Below the pieces are notes generated by a model. It saw only the letters and a program-made list of their open reading frames with translations, was not told the DNA's origin and ran no database searches. Positions 1 through 7,968 of a stretch of 21,007 nucleotides of DNA are shown here, in pieces. Position 1 is the first letter of the stretch, and each line of letters opens with the position of its first letter. The DNA is taken from assembly GCA_002448875.1 (NCBI GenBank), contig DKAS01000125.1, positions 1 through 21,007 on the forward strand, given 5' to 3'. This DNA is from Proteobacteria bacterium UBA6920 (GTDB lineage Bacteria > Pseudomonadota > Gammaproteobacteria > SG8-11). The position numbers and the translations under genes were made by a program.

Positions 1-1
1 C

Positions 2-526
2 GGTTCGGCCATCACCTGGAAGTATCCCAGTTGCATCCTGCGCGGTAACGATTCGGTCGGCGAATTCTATTCGGTGGCGGTGACCCGCGGCAAACAGCAG
101 GCGGATACCGGTACCAAGATGATTCATCTGGGGCGCAACACCCGCAGCACCATCGTCTCCAAGGGGATTTCCGCCGCTCAAGGCAGCAATGCCTATCGCG
201 GTCTGGTGCGCATCGGCCCCAAGGCGGTGAACGCGCGCAATCATACCCAGTGTGATTCGCTGTTGATCGGCGATCGTTGCAGCGCCCACACCTATCCCTA
301 TGTGGAAGTGCGCCACCCCAGCGCCAAGGTCGAACACGAGGCTACCACCTCCAAGATCGGTGAGGACCAGCTGTTCTACTGCCGCCAGCGTGGCCTGTCG
401 ACGGAAGACGCGGTGGCGATGATCGTCAACGGTTTCTGCAAGGAAGTGTTCAAGGAATTGCCGATGGAATTCGCGGCCGAAGCACAGAAGCTGCTCAATG
501 TGACCCTCGAAGGCGCCGTAGGTTAA
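2..526 (+). CDS. sufB: Fe-S cluster assembly scaffold SufB, C-terminal part (5' truncated by window edge)
   Basis: SufB is the core scaffold subunit of the cytoplasmic SufBC2D complex, on which Fe-S clusters are built. The reading frame is open from base 2, so only about the last 174 residues are present; the rest lies upstream of the window. The visible part matches the end of SufB closely: a TQCDSLLIG segment (Cys codon at 251-253, corresponding to the conserved Cys405 of E. coli SufB), then VEHEATTS (codons from 329; E. coli Glu432-His433-Glu434 region), then GEDQLFYC and the closing helices ending in EGAVG. These residues are implicated in cluster assembly at the SufB-SufD interface in E. 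coli. The stop is followed after 18 bases by sufC, so the two are surely co-transcribed. The promoter and any IscR/SufR-type regulator would be upstream and cannot be seen. Confidence 0.97.
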   Translation, partial: GSAITWKYPSCILRGNDSVGEFYSVAVTRGKQQADTGTKMIHLGRNTRSTIVSKGISAAQGSNAYRGLVRIGPKAVNARNHTQCDSLLIGDRCSAHTYPYVEVRHPSAKVEHEATTSKIGEDQLFYCRQRGLSTEDAVAMIVNGFCKEVFKELPMEFAAEAQKLLNVTLEGAVG

Positions 527-544
527 CTGTTACAGGACAAGACA

Positions 545-1297
545 ATGCTGAAAATTCACGATTTACACGCCACGGTCGATGGCACTCCCATACTCAAAGG
601 TCTCAACCTGGAAATCGGCGCCGGCGAAATTCACGCCATCATGGGGCCCAATGGCGCCGGCAAGAGCACGCTGGCCAATGTGCTGAGCGGCCGTGACGGA
701 TACAGCGTCACCGGCGGACAAATCAATTTTCTCGGTCGCGATCTGCTGCCGCTGTCGGTGGAAGAGCGGGCCCATCTGGGCCTGTTCCTCGCCATGCAGT
801 ATCCGGTGGAACTGCCCGGCGTCAACAATATGGTGTTTCTCAAGGAAGCGCTGAGCCGGGTGATGCAGGCGCGCGGTCAGGCGCCCCTGGACGCGGTGGC
901 GTTTATGAAACTGGTGGGCGAAACGGCGAAAAAAGTCAACCTCGATCCGGCCCTGCTCAAGCGCAGCGTCAACGCCGGTTTTTCCGGTGGTGAAAAGAAA
1001 CGCAACGAAATTTTTCAGATGGCGCTGCTGCAGCCGCGCCTGGCGATTCTCGACGAGACCGACTCCGGTCTGGACATCGACGCCCTGCGTATCGTTTCCG
1101 ACGGCGTCAACAAACTGCGCGATCCCGGCCGTTCGATGATCATCGTCACGCATTACCAGCGTCTGCTGGACTATATCGAGCCGGATTTCGTGCATGTGCT
1201 GGCCGGCGGCCGCATCGTGCGCTCCGGCGACAAGTCCCTGGCTCGCGAGCTGGAAAGCAAGGGCTACGCCTGGCTGGCCGGCGAGGTCGCGGCATGA
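545..1297 (+). CDS. sufC: Fe-S assembly ATPase SufC
   Basis: SufC is the ABC-type ATPase of the SufBC2D scaffold; ATP-driven dimerisation remodels SufB-SufD during cluster assembly. At 250 residues it has the usual length. Motifs in order: Walker A GPNGAGKST (residues 34-42), ABC signature FSGGEKKR (from Phe146), Walker B ending in ILDETDSGLD (Asp170-Glu171), and an H-loop in IIVTHYQR. The SGGEKKR and DETDSGLD wording is typical of SufC rather than of transporter ATPases. It starts 18 bases after sufB, with an AGGA element a few bases upstream, and its stop overlaps the sufD start as ATGA. No membrane segments are present, as expected for this soluble subunit. Confidence 0.97.
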   Translation: MLKIHDLHATVDGTPILKGLNLEIGAGEIHAIMGPNGAGKSTLANVLSGRDGYSVTGGQINFLGRDLLPLSVEERAHLGLFLAMQYPVELPGVNNMVFLKEALSRVMQARGQAPLDAVAFMKLVGETAKKVNLDPALLKRSVNAGFSGGEKKRNEIFQMALLQPRLAILDETDSGLDIDALRIVSDGVNKLRDPGRSMIIVTHYQRLLDYIEPDFVHVLAGGRIVRSGDKSLARELESKGYAWLAGEVAA

Positions 1298-2622
1298 AAA
1301 CCGCCCATCCTTCCCTGCAGCGCTATCTGGGCATGCTGGAAGACACGGCATCGCGACCGTGGACGGTGGATTCCACCGGCCTGGAGGCGATGCGCGCCGC
1401 GGCCCGCGCCCATCTGTTGCAACAGGGATTTCCCGACCGCAAGCAGGAAGTCTGGCGCTATACGCCGGTGGACAGGCTGCTGGCGCTGAATTTCGTGGCG
1501 GCCGCGCCCCACGACCAGGCTGTCGCTGCGCCGCAGGCGTTGCCGGAACTGGACAGCTATCGCCTGGTGTTCGTCAACGGCTTTTTCGACGCCGCCGCCT
1601 CGCATCTGCAGGCCTTGCCCGCGGGGGTGACGGTGCACGGCCTGGCGGCACTGGCGCGCAGCCAGCCGCAAGTGCTGGACGGCGCGTTGCGCGATTTTCC
1701 CGCGCCGACGGTCAATGCGTTTACCGCCATGCATACCCTGTTGTCCAGCGATGGCATCTATATTCACGTCGCTGACGGCGTGCACGTCGATAAACCGATC
1801 GAGATCATCCATCATGCCGTGGCCGGCGATCAGGCGGTGACCAGCGTTCCACGCATCATGGTTTCCCTCGCGGCCGGCGCCCGGCTGACATGGATAGAAC
1901 GTTTCGGGCACAGCGGCCGTTCTTTTTATTTTCAGAACGTGGTGGCGCAGATCGATCTGGCGGCAGGTGCCTCCCTGGACCACTACCGTTTGCTGGAGGA
2001 AGGCAATGAGGCCTTTCATCTGTCCAGTATCCAGTTGCGGCAGCAGGGCAACAGCAGTTATCGCGGCCTGAGCATGCATCTAGGCGGCAGCTGGCTGCGC
2101 AGCGATATTCAGGTGGATCTCGACGGCGAGGGCGCGCGCAATCAACTGGCGGGTTTCAGTTTCGTCGATCACGGCCAGCTTTCCGATATTCATACCCAGG
2201 TGCGGCACAACGCGCCCGGCTGCACCAGCAGTGAGAATTTCCGTAGCCTGCTGCTGGGCGCGGGTCGCATGGTGTTCGACGGCCTGGTGCGGGTGGCGCC
2301 GGACGCGCAGCGCAGCGAAGCCGTCATGCGCAATGACAATATGCTGTTGAGCGAGAACGCAGAGGTGGACAGCAAGCCGCAGCTGCAGATTTTCGCCGAT
2401 GACGTCAAATGCAGTCATGGTGCCACTGTTGGCCAGTTGGACGCGGATCAGGTGTTCTACCTGCGCTCGCGTGGCATCGACATCGGTATGGCGAAAAAGC
2501 TGCTGTGTCAGGGCTTTATCGCCAGTGTCGTCGATGACTGCGAATTGCAACCGGTGCGCGCACATGCGCTGCGCGCCATAGACAGCGCGCTGGATCGCGC
2601 CATGTCGTCGATGGCGAACTAG
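1294..2622 (+). CDS. sufD: Fe-S cluster assembly protein SufD
   Basis: SufD is the SufB paralogue that completes the SufBC2D scaffold and is linked to iron acquisition and cluster formation at the SufB-SufD interface. The 442-residue product is of normal length. It has the SufD N-terminal helical region with the KQEVWRYTP segment, a central beta-helix, and the diagnostic C-terminal DDVKCSHGATVG motif with Cys373 and His375, matching Cys358 and His360 of E. coli SufD. The following DQVFYLRSRGI segment is the SufB/SufD family C-terminal signature. The start overlaps the end of sufC by four bases (ATGA), which suggests translational coupling. In E. coli the next gene would be sufS; here a DUF59 gene follows after 18 bases. 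Confidence 0.97.
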   Translation: MKTAHPSLQRYLGMLEDTASRPWTVDSTGLEAMRAAARAHLLQQGFPDRKQEVWRYTPVDRLLALNFVAAAPHDQAVAAPQALPELDSYRLVFVNGFFDAAASHLQALPAGVTVHGLAALARSQPQVLDGALRDFPAPTVNAFTAMHTLLSSDGIYIHVADGVHVDKPIEIIHHAVAGDQAVTSVPRIMVSLAAGARLTWIERFGHSGRSFYFQNVVAQIDLAAGASLDHYRLLEEGNEAFHLSSIQLRQQGNSSYRGLSMHLGGSWLRSDIQVDLDGEGARNQLAGFSFVDHGQLSDIHTQVRHNAPGCTSSENFRSLLLGAGRMVFDGLVRVAPDAQRSEAVMRNDNMLLSENAEVDSKPQLQIFADDVKCSHGATVGQLDADQVFYLRSRGIDIGMAKKLLCQGFIASVVDDCELQPVRAHALRAIDSALDRAMSSMAN

Positions 2623-2640
2623 CTGGCAAGCGGAGAAAAC

Positions 2641-3021
2641 ATGGTGAGCAACAATCTACAACAATCCCCGACGGACACCCCGGTCGGCGCCGCGCCGGCC
2701 CATATCACTTCCGCCGTGCCCGGTCTGGACCAGGGCGTGGTGGCGGCTTTGCGCACGGTCTACGACCCGGAAATCCCCGTCAATATTTTCGATCTCGGCC
2801 TGGTCTATCGCATTGCCATCGACGCCGAGGGCAATGTTGAAATCGATATGACCTTGACTACGGTCGGCTGCCCGGTGGCGCACATCATGCCCGGCCGGGT
2901 GGAGGAGGCGGCGCGCGGCGTCGACGGCGTCGGCGCGGTCAGCGTCAATCTGGTCTGGGATCCGCCCTGGACGCGCGAGCGGATGTCCGATATCGCGCGC
3001 CTGGAATTGGGAATGTTTTGA
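2641..3021 (+). CDS. SUF-associated DUF59/MIP18-family Fe-S maturation protein (SufT-like)
   Basis: This 126-residue protein belongs to the DUF59 (MIP18/SufT/PaaD) family, whose members act in maturation or delivery of Fe-S clusters. The middle carries the signature: a DPEIPVNIFDLGLVY segment and then TTVGCPVAH with the conserved Cys at residue 77, followed by an amphipathic helix and the VNLVWDPPW strand. The first 30 or so residues are low-complexity (Gln/Pro/Thr/Ala) and look like a disordered tail. Its size and its place in a suf operon fit the short SUF-associated group (TIGR02945-like) better than the longer SufT of about 175 residues, so I give no symbol. A CGGAG element lies five bases before the ATG. 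It sits 18 bases after sufD and 19 bases before the IscA-type gene, clearly in one operon. Confidence 0.9.
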   Translation: MVSNNLQQSPTDTPVGAAPAHITSAVPGLDQGVVAALRTVYDPEIPVNIFDLGLVYRIAIDAEGNVEIDMTLTTVGCPVAHIMPGRVEEAARGVDGVGAVSVNLVWDPPWTRERMSDIARLELGMF

Positions 3022-3040
3022 GCAGCAAGCGAGGTAAACA

Positions 3041-3388
3041 ATGGCAATTACCCTGACACCGGAGGCGGCGCAGCACATCAACGCCATGCTGGGCAAGCGC
3101 GGCAGCGGCATCGGTTTGCGTCTGGGCACCAAACTGTCCGGTTGCACCGGCTACAGCTATGTGGTCGACTATGCCGATGCGGTCGGCGCCGATGACCTGG
3201 TATTCGAGAGTCACGGCGTGAAAGTCGTGGTGGCGGCGCAGAGCCTGCCGCAGCTGGACGGCATGGAACTGCATTTCGTCCGTAACAATATGCTCAATCA
3301 GGGCTTCGAGTTCCGCAATCCCAATGTGGCGGACACCTGCGGCTGCGGCGCCTCGTTCAGTGTTGGCGGCAAGGAACGGACAGCCTGA
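3041..3388 (+). CDS. sufA: IscA/SufA-family A-type Fe-S carrier protein
   Basis: A-type carriers accept clusters from the scaffold and pass them to apo-proteins. The 115-residue sequence has the three invariant cysteines: Cys35 in LSGCTGYSY and Cys100/Cys102 in the C-terminal TCGCGASF motif, which coordinate Fe or a cluster in the family. The length and Cys spacing (35-100-102) resemble E. coli IscA (35-99-101) more than SufA with its longer N-terminus, but the position in a suf operon argues for SufA function; the symbol is by context. The start has a good GAGG six bases upstream. The stop overlaps the sufE start by one base (TGATG), indicating coupled translation. Confidence 0.93.
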   Translation: MAITLTPEAAQHINAMLGKRGSGIGLRLGTKLSGCTGYSYVVDYADAVGADDLVFESHGVKVVVAAQSLPQLDGMELHFVRNNMLNQGFEFRNPNVADTCGCGASFSVGGKERTA

Positions 3389-3855
3389 TGAAAACCCTGG
3401 ACGAACTGGCCGACATTTTCGAACTGCTGGGCGATTGGGATCAGCGCTACCAGTTTCTGATCGAAATCGGCGAATCGCTGCCGGCCATGCCGCCGGAGGC
3501 CCGCACCGACGCCAACAAAGTGAAGGAGTGCATGAGCCAGGTCTGGGTGCAGGCTTACTGGCAGGATGCGGCGCGCGGCGGCATTGCCTACCACGGTGAT
3601 TGCGATACCAGCATCATCAAAGGCGTGCTGGCGCTGCTGATTCAATTGTGCGAAGGCAAGACCGCGCAGGAAATCTCCGCGCTGGATGTCGATGAGTTTT
3701 TTCAGCGCCTGGGTCTGGACCAGCACCTGTCACCCAATCGCCATGTCGGCGTCTACGCCATCGTACGCCTGATGCAGAAACAGGCGCAGGCGCTGTCCGC
3801 CGCAGCTCGCACCGCCGGGGTGGCGACGGGCGGCTTGCAAATAGTCCTCCACTGA
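3388..3855 (+). CDS. sufE: Sulfur acceptor protein SufE
   Basis: SufE takes persulfide sulfur from a cysteine desulfurase (SufS or CsdA type), stimulates that enzyme, and passes the sulfur to SufB. The 155-residue product aligns over its whole length with E. coli SufE. The acceptor cysteine is Cys48 in the ECMSQVW motif (E. coli Cys51 in GCQSQVW), followed by the DTSIIKGVLALL helix and the LGLDQHLSPNR segment typical of the family. The ATG overlaps the preceding stop by one base. It is the last gene of the operon; the next gene is convergent. The presence of SufE implies a partner desulfurase, but none is encoded between sufD and this gene. Confidence 0.96.
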   Translation: MKTLDELADIFELLGDWDQRYQFLIEIGESLPAMPPEARTDANKVKECMSQVWVQAYWQDAARGGIAYHGDCDTSIIKGVLALLIQLCEGKTAQEISALDVDEFFQRLGLDQHLSPNRHVGVYAIVRLMQKQAQALSAAARTAGVATGGLQIVLH

Positions 3856-3860
3856 GCAGA

Positions 3861-3881
3861 CGCCGGCGCTTCAGGCCGGCG
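3861..3881. terminator. Possible bidirectional hairpin between convergent genes
   Basis: A 7-bp inverted repeat (CGCCGGC ... GCCGGCG, loop of 7) lies just after the sufE stop and covers the stop codon of the convergent gene on the minus strand. The position suits a shared transcription end. There is no T-run on either side, so it is not a canonical intrinsic terminator. Confidence 0.35.
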
Positions 3882-4761
3882 GTTCCGCCACTAGAGTTTC
3901 GTAGGGATAACGCCGGCTGATCAGGCCGTTGAACAGAAACACATCCAACAGGTTCTCGTAGGCGTCGCGCGGGATGGCGGGGCTTTCCCGCCAGCAACCC
4001 AGTTGCTGATAGGCGGCGATGGTACGGGTCAGCACCGCCAGATCGATGCCGGGAAAAAACCCCGCCTCGTATTCGCGGGCGGCGATTTCCGCTGCCGGTG
4101 CCGCCAACACATAGGTCTGCGCCTTGCGATAGGCGCGCATGAAGGCGCGTGCCATTTCCGTCTGCAGCCAGTTGCGGTGGCAGCACAGGCTGGAAAAAGC
4201 GATATCGCCCAGAAGATCGCCGACCGCGGCCAGCACATGGCCGACGCCGTCCTGTTGCAATTGCTGCGGCGCTGGACCCTGTAAATGGATGTAATCGCCC
4301 TGGCCGGCGCGAAACGCCAGGATCATGCTGTTGACGTCGCCGGCGTCGACTACCCGCAGCTGGGAGAAATCCACGCCCTGCTTGTGCAAGCCATATTTAA
4401 GCGTGGCCAGGGGCTGAAACAGGTGATCCACCAGCACCAGCTTGCCGCACAGATTGGACCAGCGAAAATCCTCTTCCGCCTGTCTGCCGGCGATGAAAAA
4501 ACCGTCGCGGGCGTTGATCTGGGCGAAGTGCACGATGTTGTCGCGTACCCCCTGTTCCAGGCCGGCGAAGCCGGTGGCGACCGCGGACTGGGCGACATGG
4601 CACTTGCCGCGGGTGATGAGATCGGGAATGCGCTGGCCGGCGGCGGGCAGGCTGTAACGGGGTTGCAGGCCCTCGGCCTCGAGAAATCCACCGGCCACTG
4701 CCAGCAACAATGGGCTGTAAAACGCGGAATGGCGCAGCGCCATGATATTGATTTGCGTCAT
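3871..4761 (-). CDS. NMT1/THI5-like substrate-binding-fold protein without signal peptide
   Basis: The 296-residue product looks like the periplasmic-binding fold of ABC transporter substrate-binding proteins of the NMT1/THI5/TauA type: an early segment SPLLLAVAGGFLEAEGL, then a two-lobe pattern with VVDAGDVNSMILAFRAGQGD near the hinge. These features support the family only loosely. I chose the ATG at 4761 (MTQINIMALRHS); an in-frame ATG at 4851 would add 30 residues, overlap the upstream gene and has no family support. The chosen start begins directly with the first beta-strand, so there is no signal peptide or lipobox and the protein should be cytoplasmic. No permease or ATPase gene is nearby. 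The CCCFC motif of eukaryotic-type Thi5 is absent (only LCCHR is seen), so pyrimidine synthase activity is not supported. It is probably co-transcribed with the small gene 59 bases upstream. Confidence 0.75.
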   Translation of the reverse strand: MTQINIMALRHSAFYSPLLLAVAGGFLEAEGLQPRYSLPAAGQRIPDLITRGKCHVAQSAVATGFAGLEQGVRDNIVHFAQINARDGFFIAGRQAEEDFRWSNLCGKLVLVDHLFQPLATLKYGLHKQGVDFSQLRVVDAGDVNSMILAFRAGQGDYIHLQGPAPQQLQQDGVGHVLAAVGDLLGDIAFSSLCCHRNWLQTEMARAFMRAYRKAQTYVLAAPAAEIAAREYEAGFFPGIDLAVLTRTIAAYQQLGCWRESPAIPRDAYENLLDVFLFNGLISRRYPYETLVAEPPA

Positions 4762-4820
4762 CGGTGTGTGCTCGCGGGTTGGGGATGCGTCGATCAGAAA
4801 TGGCGCGCGCCGCGTCGGTG

Positions 4821-5153
4821 TCAGTCCGTGACGACACCCCAGGAATAACACCAGCCGCCATATTGCTTCATCAGCCGGGTGACTTCGCTCTGCACGCCCG
4901 CGATCAACTCGTAGGTAATGGTATCATTGATCCGCAGTGACAGGTAACCTTTGTCGCCCGCGGCGGCGTCGCTGCCGGGTTCGATGCGGGTGGCAGCGGG
5001 ATAGGCGGCGCCCAGGGCGGCGATGGCGGCCGGAGGCGGCGGCCAGGCGCTGAAGTCGATCTTGAACTCCACGGGATATTGCCGCGAGAAATCGAAATTT
5101 TCCGCTGCCAGCTGACGCAAAGCGTCGCCATCGGCGTTATCGGGCCAGTTCAT
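4821..5153 (-). CDS. Small RraB-like (ribonuclease E inhibitor family) protein
   Basis: This is a 110-residue acidic soluble protein. The opening DNADGDALRQLAAENFDFS, the following PVEFKIDF strand and the closing VTRLMKQYGGWCYSWGV pattern resemble the RraB family (PF06877), which in E. coli inhibits RNase E through protein-protein contact. I recognise this from pattern memory rather than an alignment, and the protein lacks the long acidic tail of E. coli RraB, so regulation of RNase E here is inference. The ATG at 5153 has a GGAG about 11 bases upstream. Its stop lies 59 bases before the chosen start of the substrate-binding-fold gene on the same strand, suggesting a two-gene unit transcribed from the 5154-5519 region. 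Confidence 0.65.
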   Translation of the reverse strand: MNWPDNADGDALRQLAAENFDFSRQYPVEFKIDFSAWPPPPAAIAALGAAYPAATRIEPGSDAAAGDKGYLSLRINDTITYELIAGVQSEVTRLMKQYGGWCYSWGVVTD

Positions 5154-5519
5154 AATGTCTTCGTCTCCATCTTGTCATGAAACTTGGGTAGCGCTGAAGC
5201 AATCCGGTGAACTGGCCGCCGTCGACAACCAGGCGAATAGAAAATGCTGTGTTTTAGTTTTTCTTGTCGCGTTCGAATGCCGTCGATTTTAGTCAATCGT
5301 CGGGGCCGTTGCCAGAGGCCGGAGTTGGTCAAATCTTTAAGGTAATGATTGTTCGAGCGTCACTGGCAATTGATTGGCGAAAAAATGGCCGAACTGTGCC
5401 GCCGCCATCAATTCAACGTGCCCCGCGGGGATAGTCGGGGCGTATTATTTAAAGCACGGCAATTACTGGTCCGTGCCGGGGCGCGGGTGACAGACAGGCC
5501 GCGATTACGGTGACCGCTT
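5154..5519. other. Divergent intergenic region between RraB-like and hydrolase genes
   Basis: This 366-base region separates two outward-facing genes and must hold both promoters. It is less GC-rich than its surroundings, with T- and A-rich stretches at about 5250-5266 and 5328-5350. A 10-base palindrome CCCCGCGGGG is at 5421-5430. An imperfectly placed hairpin GCACGG/CCGTGC (5454-5459 with 5471-5476) lies about 45 bases before the hydrolase start, and a TATTAT box just before it (about 5442-5449) could be a -10 element. I see no convincing coding frame or full -35/-10 pair. Confidence 0.4.
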
Positions 5520-6431
5520 ATGTTCGCATGGAGACATTGCCTCATCGCCTGCTGCCTGCTGCCGGTTACGGCCTGCCAGACGCCCAACTATTTCCTTCTG
5601 CATCCCGACGCCGAACCGTCGGCGGTGAATAGCCGCGTCGAAGAGCAGACCGCCGGTGATCTGCGCCTGCATCTGTCGTGGGCGGAGCCTGCCGGAGCAG
5701 GGCCGTTTGCCACCGTCATTGTCCATCCGCACGGCGGTAAAACCATAGTCGAGATGCAGGGTGTGATCTGGGATCTGGCGCAACATGGTTTTCTCGCCGT
5801 GGCCGTCGATTATCAGCGACGCATCGACGGTCAATGGCGGCGCACCTTGTTCGCCTGGCGCGAACCACAGGACGCCCTGCAGGCCTTGCTTGCGGTACGC
5901 CGTAATCCGCGGGTGGACGGCGGGCGCATCGCCCTGCTGGGATTTTCTCAGGGTGCCATGCTCAGTCTGCTGATCGCGGCCACCGCGCCGCAACAGGTCA
6001 GGGCGGTGGCGGCATATTATCCGGTGGCGGATTTTAATGCCTGGTTTTCCCGGCCAAAACGCAACTTCATCGAAGCCTGGGTCTATACACTGATGCGCCG
6101 CCAATTCCGCAGCGAGTCCGGCGCGCGCAGCGAGGAGGAATTCACCGAAATTCTACGGCGCGCTTCCCCGCTCAACTCCCTGGCAGGCATCAGTGCGCCG
6201 GTGTTGCTGGTGCATGGCGAACAGGATCAGTCGGCGCCGGTGGGCGAATCCCGGGTGCTATGGCAGCGGCTGCGGGAACTGGGCAAGGAGGCCGATTTAC
6301 TCGTACTGCCCGGTGCGGTGCATATCTTCAATTTTCGCCAGCTGGCGCCGGGACGGCAGGCCTGGGACTATACGCTGGATTGGTTGCATCGCAAGCTCGC
6401 CGCTGCCGATGCGCAGCCACCGCTTTACTGA
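5520..6431 (+). CDS. Alpha/beta-hydrolase (dienelactone hydrolase-like) lipoprotein
   Basis: The 303-residue product begins with a lipoprotein signal: Met-Phe-Ala-Trp-Arg, a hydrophobic core and the lipobox VTAC with Cys19. Gln follows the Cys, so outer-membrane sorting is more likely than inner-membrane retention. The rest is an alpha/beta-hydrolase with a complete triad by pattern: nucleophile Ser143 in GFSQGAM, Asp236 in HGEQDQSAPV and His268 in GAVHIFNF. HPHGGKT near residue 75 would form the oxyanion region. The arrangement fits the dienelactone hydrolase / acyl-peptidase-like group; the substrate is unknown. The ATG is preceded by a weak GGTGA. It stands alone: the glutamate dehydrogenase gene follows 102 bases later with its own strong ribosome site. 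It most likely acts at the periplasmic face of the envelope. Confidence 0.85.
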   Translation: MFAWRHCLIACCLLPVTACQTPNYFLLHPDAEPSAVNSRVEEQTAGDLRLHLSWAEPAGAGPFATVIVHPHGGKTIVEMQGVIWDLAQHGFLAVAVDYQRRIDGQWRRTLFAWREPQDALQALLAVRRNPRVDGGRIALLGFSQGAMLSLLIAATAPQQVRAVAAYYPVADFNAWFSRPKRNFIEAWVYTLMRRQFRSESGARSEEEFTEILRRASPLNSLAGISAPVLLVHGEQDQSAPVGESRVLWQRLRELGKEADLLVLPGAVHIFNFRQLAPGRQAWDYTLDWLHRKLAAADAQPPLY

Positions 6432-6533
6432 GCGGGAATTTCCGCATGCACCCGCGCACCGGGCGATTGCAAATTCCGGCGCACGGGATTTAAATACAGG
6501 TAACGCCGGTCATCGGCCTTCACAGGAGCTCGC

Positions 6534-7880
6534 ATGGTGGATCAGAATCCAGCAAGTGGCAAACCCCTGGGCGTGGAGAACCACGAGGAACTCAGCCATA
6601 TCGCCGTTACCCAGCAGCAGTTCGCGCAGGCGACGCGATTCATCGCTTCGATGAAGGCCGGTCTCATCGATTTTCTCAACGTTCCCAAGCGCTCGCTGAC
6701 TGTGTGTTTTCCCATCGAAATGGACGATGGCAGCGTGCGCACCTACCACGGCCACCGGGTGGTACATAACCGGGTGCTGGGGCCGGGCAAGGGCGGCATT
6801 CGTTTTCATCCCGCGGTTACCCTGGACGAGGTGCAGTCCCTGGCCGCGCTGATGACCTGGAAGTGCGCGCTGGTGGGTGTGCCCTTCGGCGGCGCCAAGG
6901 GCGGCGTGGTGTGCAATCCGAAGGAATTGAGCGAGAGCGAGTTGCGGCGCATCACCCGCCGCTTCACTTCCGAGATCAGTCCGTTCATCGGCCCCTATAT
7001 CGATATTCCCGCGCCCGATCTCTACACCAATGCGCAAACCATGGCCTGGATCTACGATACCTACGATATCCTGCATGCCGGCCGTAACAACCGCGCGGTG
7101 GTCACCGGCAAACCGCCGGACCTGGGCGGTTCCGCCGGTCGCGCTCAGGCCACCGGGCTGGGCGTGTTGTTCGCCACCGAACACATGCTGGGTAACGGCA
7201 TCGTCGCTGATCTGCTGTCGCTGGCGGGCGCGCGGGTGGTGATCCAGGGCTTCGGCGACGTGGGCGCGGTGGCAGCCTCGGCCTTCACCGGCGCCGGAGC
7301 GAAGATCATCGGCATCAGCGACAGCCAGGGCGGCATCGTCAATCCCGAGGGTCTGGATCTGGATGCGGCGCGTGCCCATAAAAAGCAGACCGGCACCCTG
7401 GTGGGCACACCGGGTACCATCAATGTCAGCAATGCCGAATTACTGGAAATAGACTGCGATATCCTGGTGCCCGCGGCCACCAGTTTTCAGATCACTGCCG
7501 ACAATGCCGAGCGTATCAAGACCCGGGTGGTGGTCGAGGGTGGCAATGCGCCGATCACCCTGCAGGCCGATGCCATACTCAATCAGCGCGGGGTAGTGGT
7601 GATTCCCGATATCCTGGCCAATGCCGGTGGCGTTACCGTCAGTTATTTCGAATGGGTGCAGAACAACCAGAACGAATCCTGGGAACTGGACGAGGTGATT
7701 CAAAAGCTGCGCCGCATGATGCACCGGGCGGTGGACGACACCTATCAGCGCTGGCAGAGCCTGCGCGCCCAGGCGGCGCCCAGTGAAGACCCGGCGCAGA
7801 TCAGCCTGCGTACCGCCGCCCTGGTAGTGGCCATCGAACGGGTGGTGAAAGTGACGCTGGAACGGGGGATCTGGCCGTAG
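6534..7880 (+). CDS. Glu/Leu/Phe/Val dehydrogenase family protein, probable glutamate dehydrogenase
   Basis: Members reversibly deaminate glutamate to 2-oxoglutarate and ammonium with NAD(P). The 448-residue protein has the N-terminal dimerisation/catalytic domain with the GPGKGGIRFHP substrate segment and the catalytic-lysine motif PFGGAKGG (Lys122), then the PAPDLYTN loop, and a Rossmann domain with VIQGFGDVGAVAA. NAGGVTVSYFEWVQN near the end is typical of the RocG/GudB-like and archaeal-type glutamate dehydrogenases rather than E. coli GdhA. Cofactor preference cannot be decided by eye. The ATG has an AGGAG five bases upstream (6524-6528). No amino-acid transporter or regulator adjoins it, so a catabolic or anabolic role is not set by context. 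Valine or leucine dehydrogenase is less likely given the length. Confidence 0.93.
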   Translation: MVDQNPASGKPLGVENHEELSHIAVTQQQFAQATRFIASMKAGLIDFLNVPKRSLTVCFPIEMDDGSVRTYHGHRVVHNRVLGPGKGGIRFHPAVTLDEVQSLAALMTWKCALVGVPFGGAKGGVVCNPKELSESELRRITRRFTSEISPFIGPYIDIPAPDLYTNAQTMAWIYDTYDILHAGRNNRAVVTGKPPDLGGSAGRAQATGLGVLFATEHMLGNGIVADLLSLAGARVVIQGFGDVGAVAASAFTGAGAKIIGISDSQGGIVNPEGLDLDAARAHKKQTGTLVGTPGTINVSNAELLEIDCDILVPAATSFQITADNAERIKTRVVVEGGNAPITLQADAILNQRGVVVIPDILANAGGVTVSYFEWVQNNQNESWELDEVIQKLRRMMHRAVDDTYQRWQSLRAQAAPSEDPAQISLRTAALVVAIERVVKVTLERGIWP

Positions 7881-7968
7881 TCCGGGCGGCGCCGCGCCGG
7901 GAAGCAAGCCGGTACTTGCCGATTCGACGCGCCAGCCGGGGCGGCGGTTTCCACCCTGATCTGTTCGG

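Noticed and set aside
563..1351. A 262-codon minus-strand frame opposite sufC
   Set aside because: Antisense shadow of an unmistakable SufC gene.
3871..4761. Assignment as a Thi5-type pyrimidine synthase
   Set aside because: The CCCFC motif and the active His/Lys arrangement I associate with Thi5 are not visible; only the general binding-protein fold is supported.
5150..5332. A 60-codon minus-strand frame in the divergent region before the RraB-like gene
   Set aside because: Basic, low-complexity translation with no ribosome site or recognisable feature; the region is better explained as promoter DNA.
7882..7919. GC-rich dyads after the glutamate dehydrogenase stop
   Set aside because: Arms are only 4-5 bases and no T-run follows, so I do not call a terminator.
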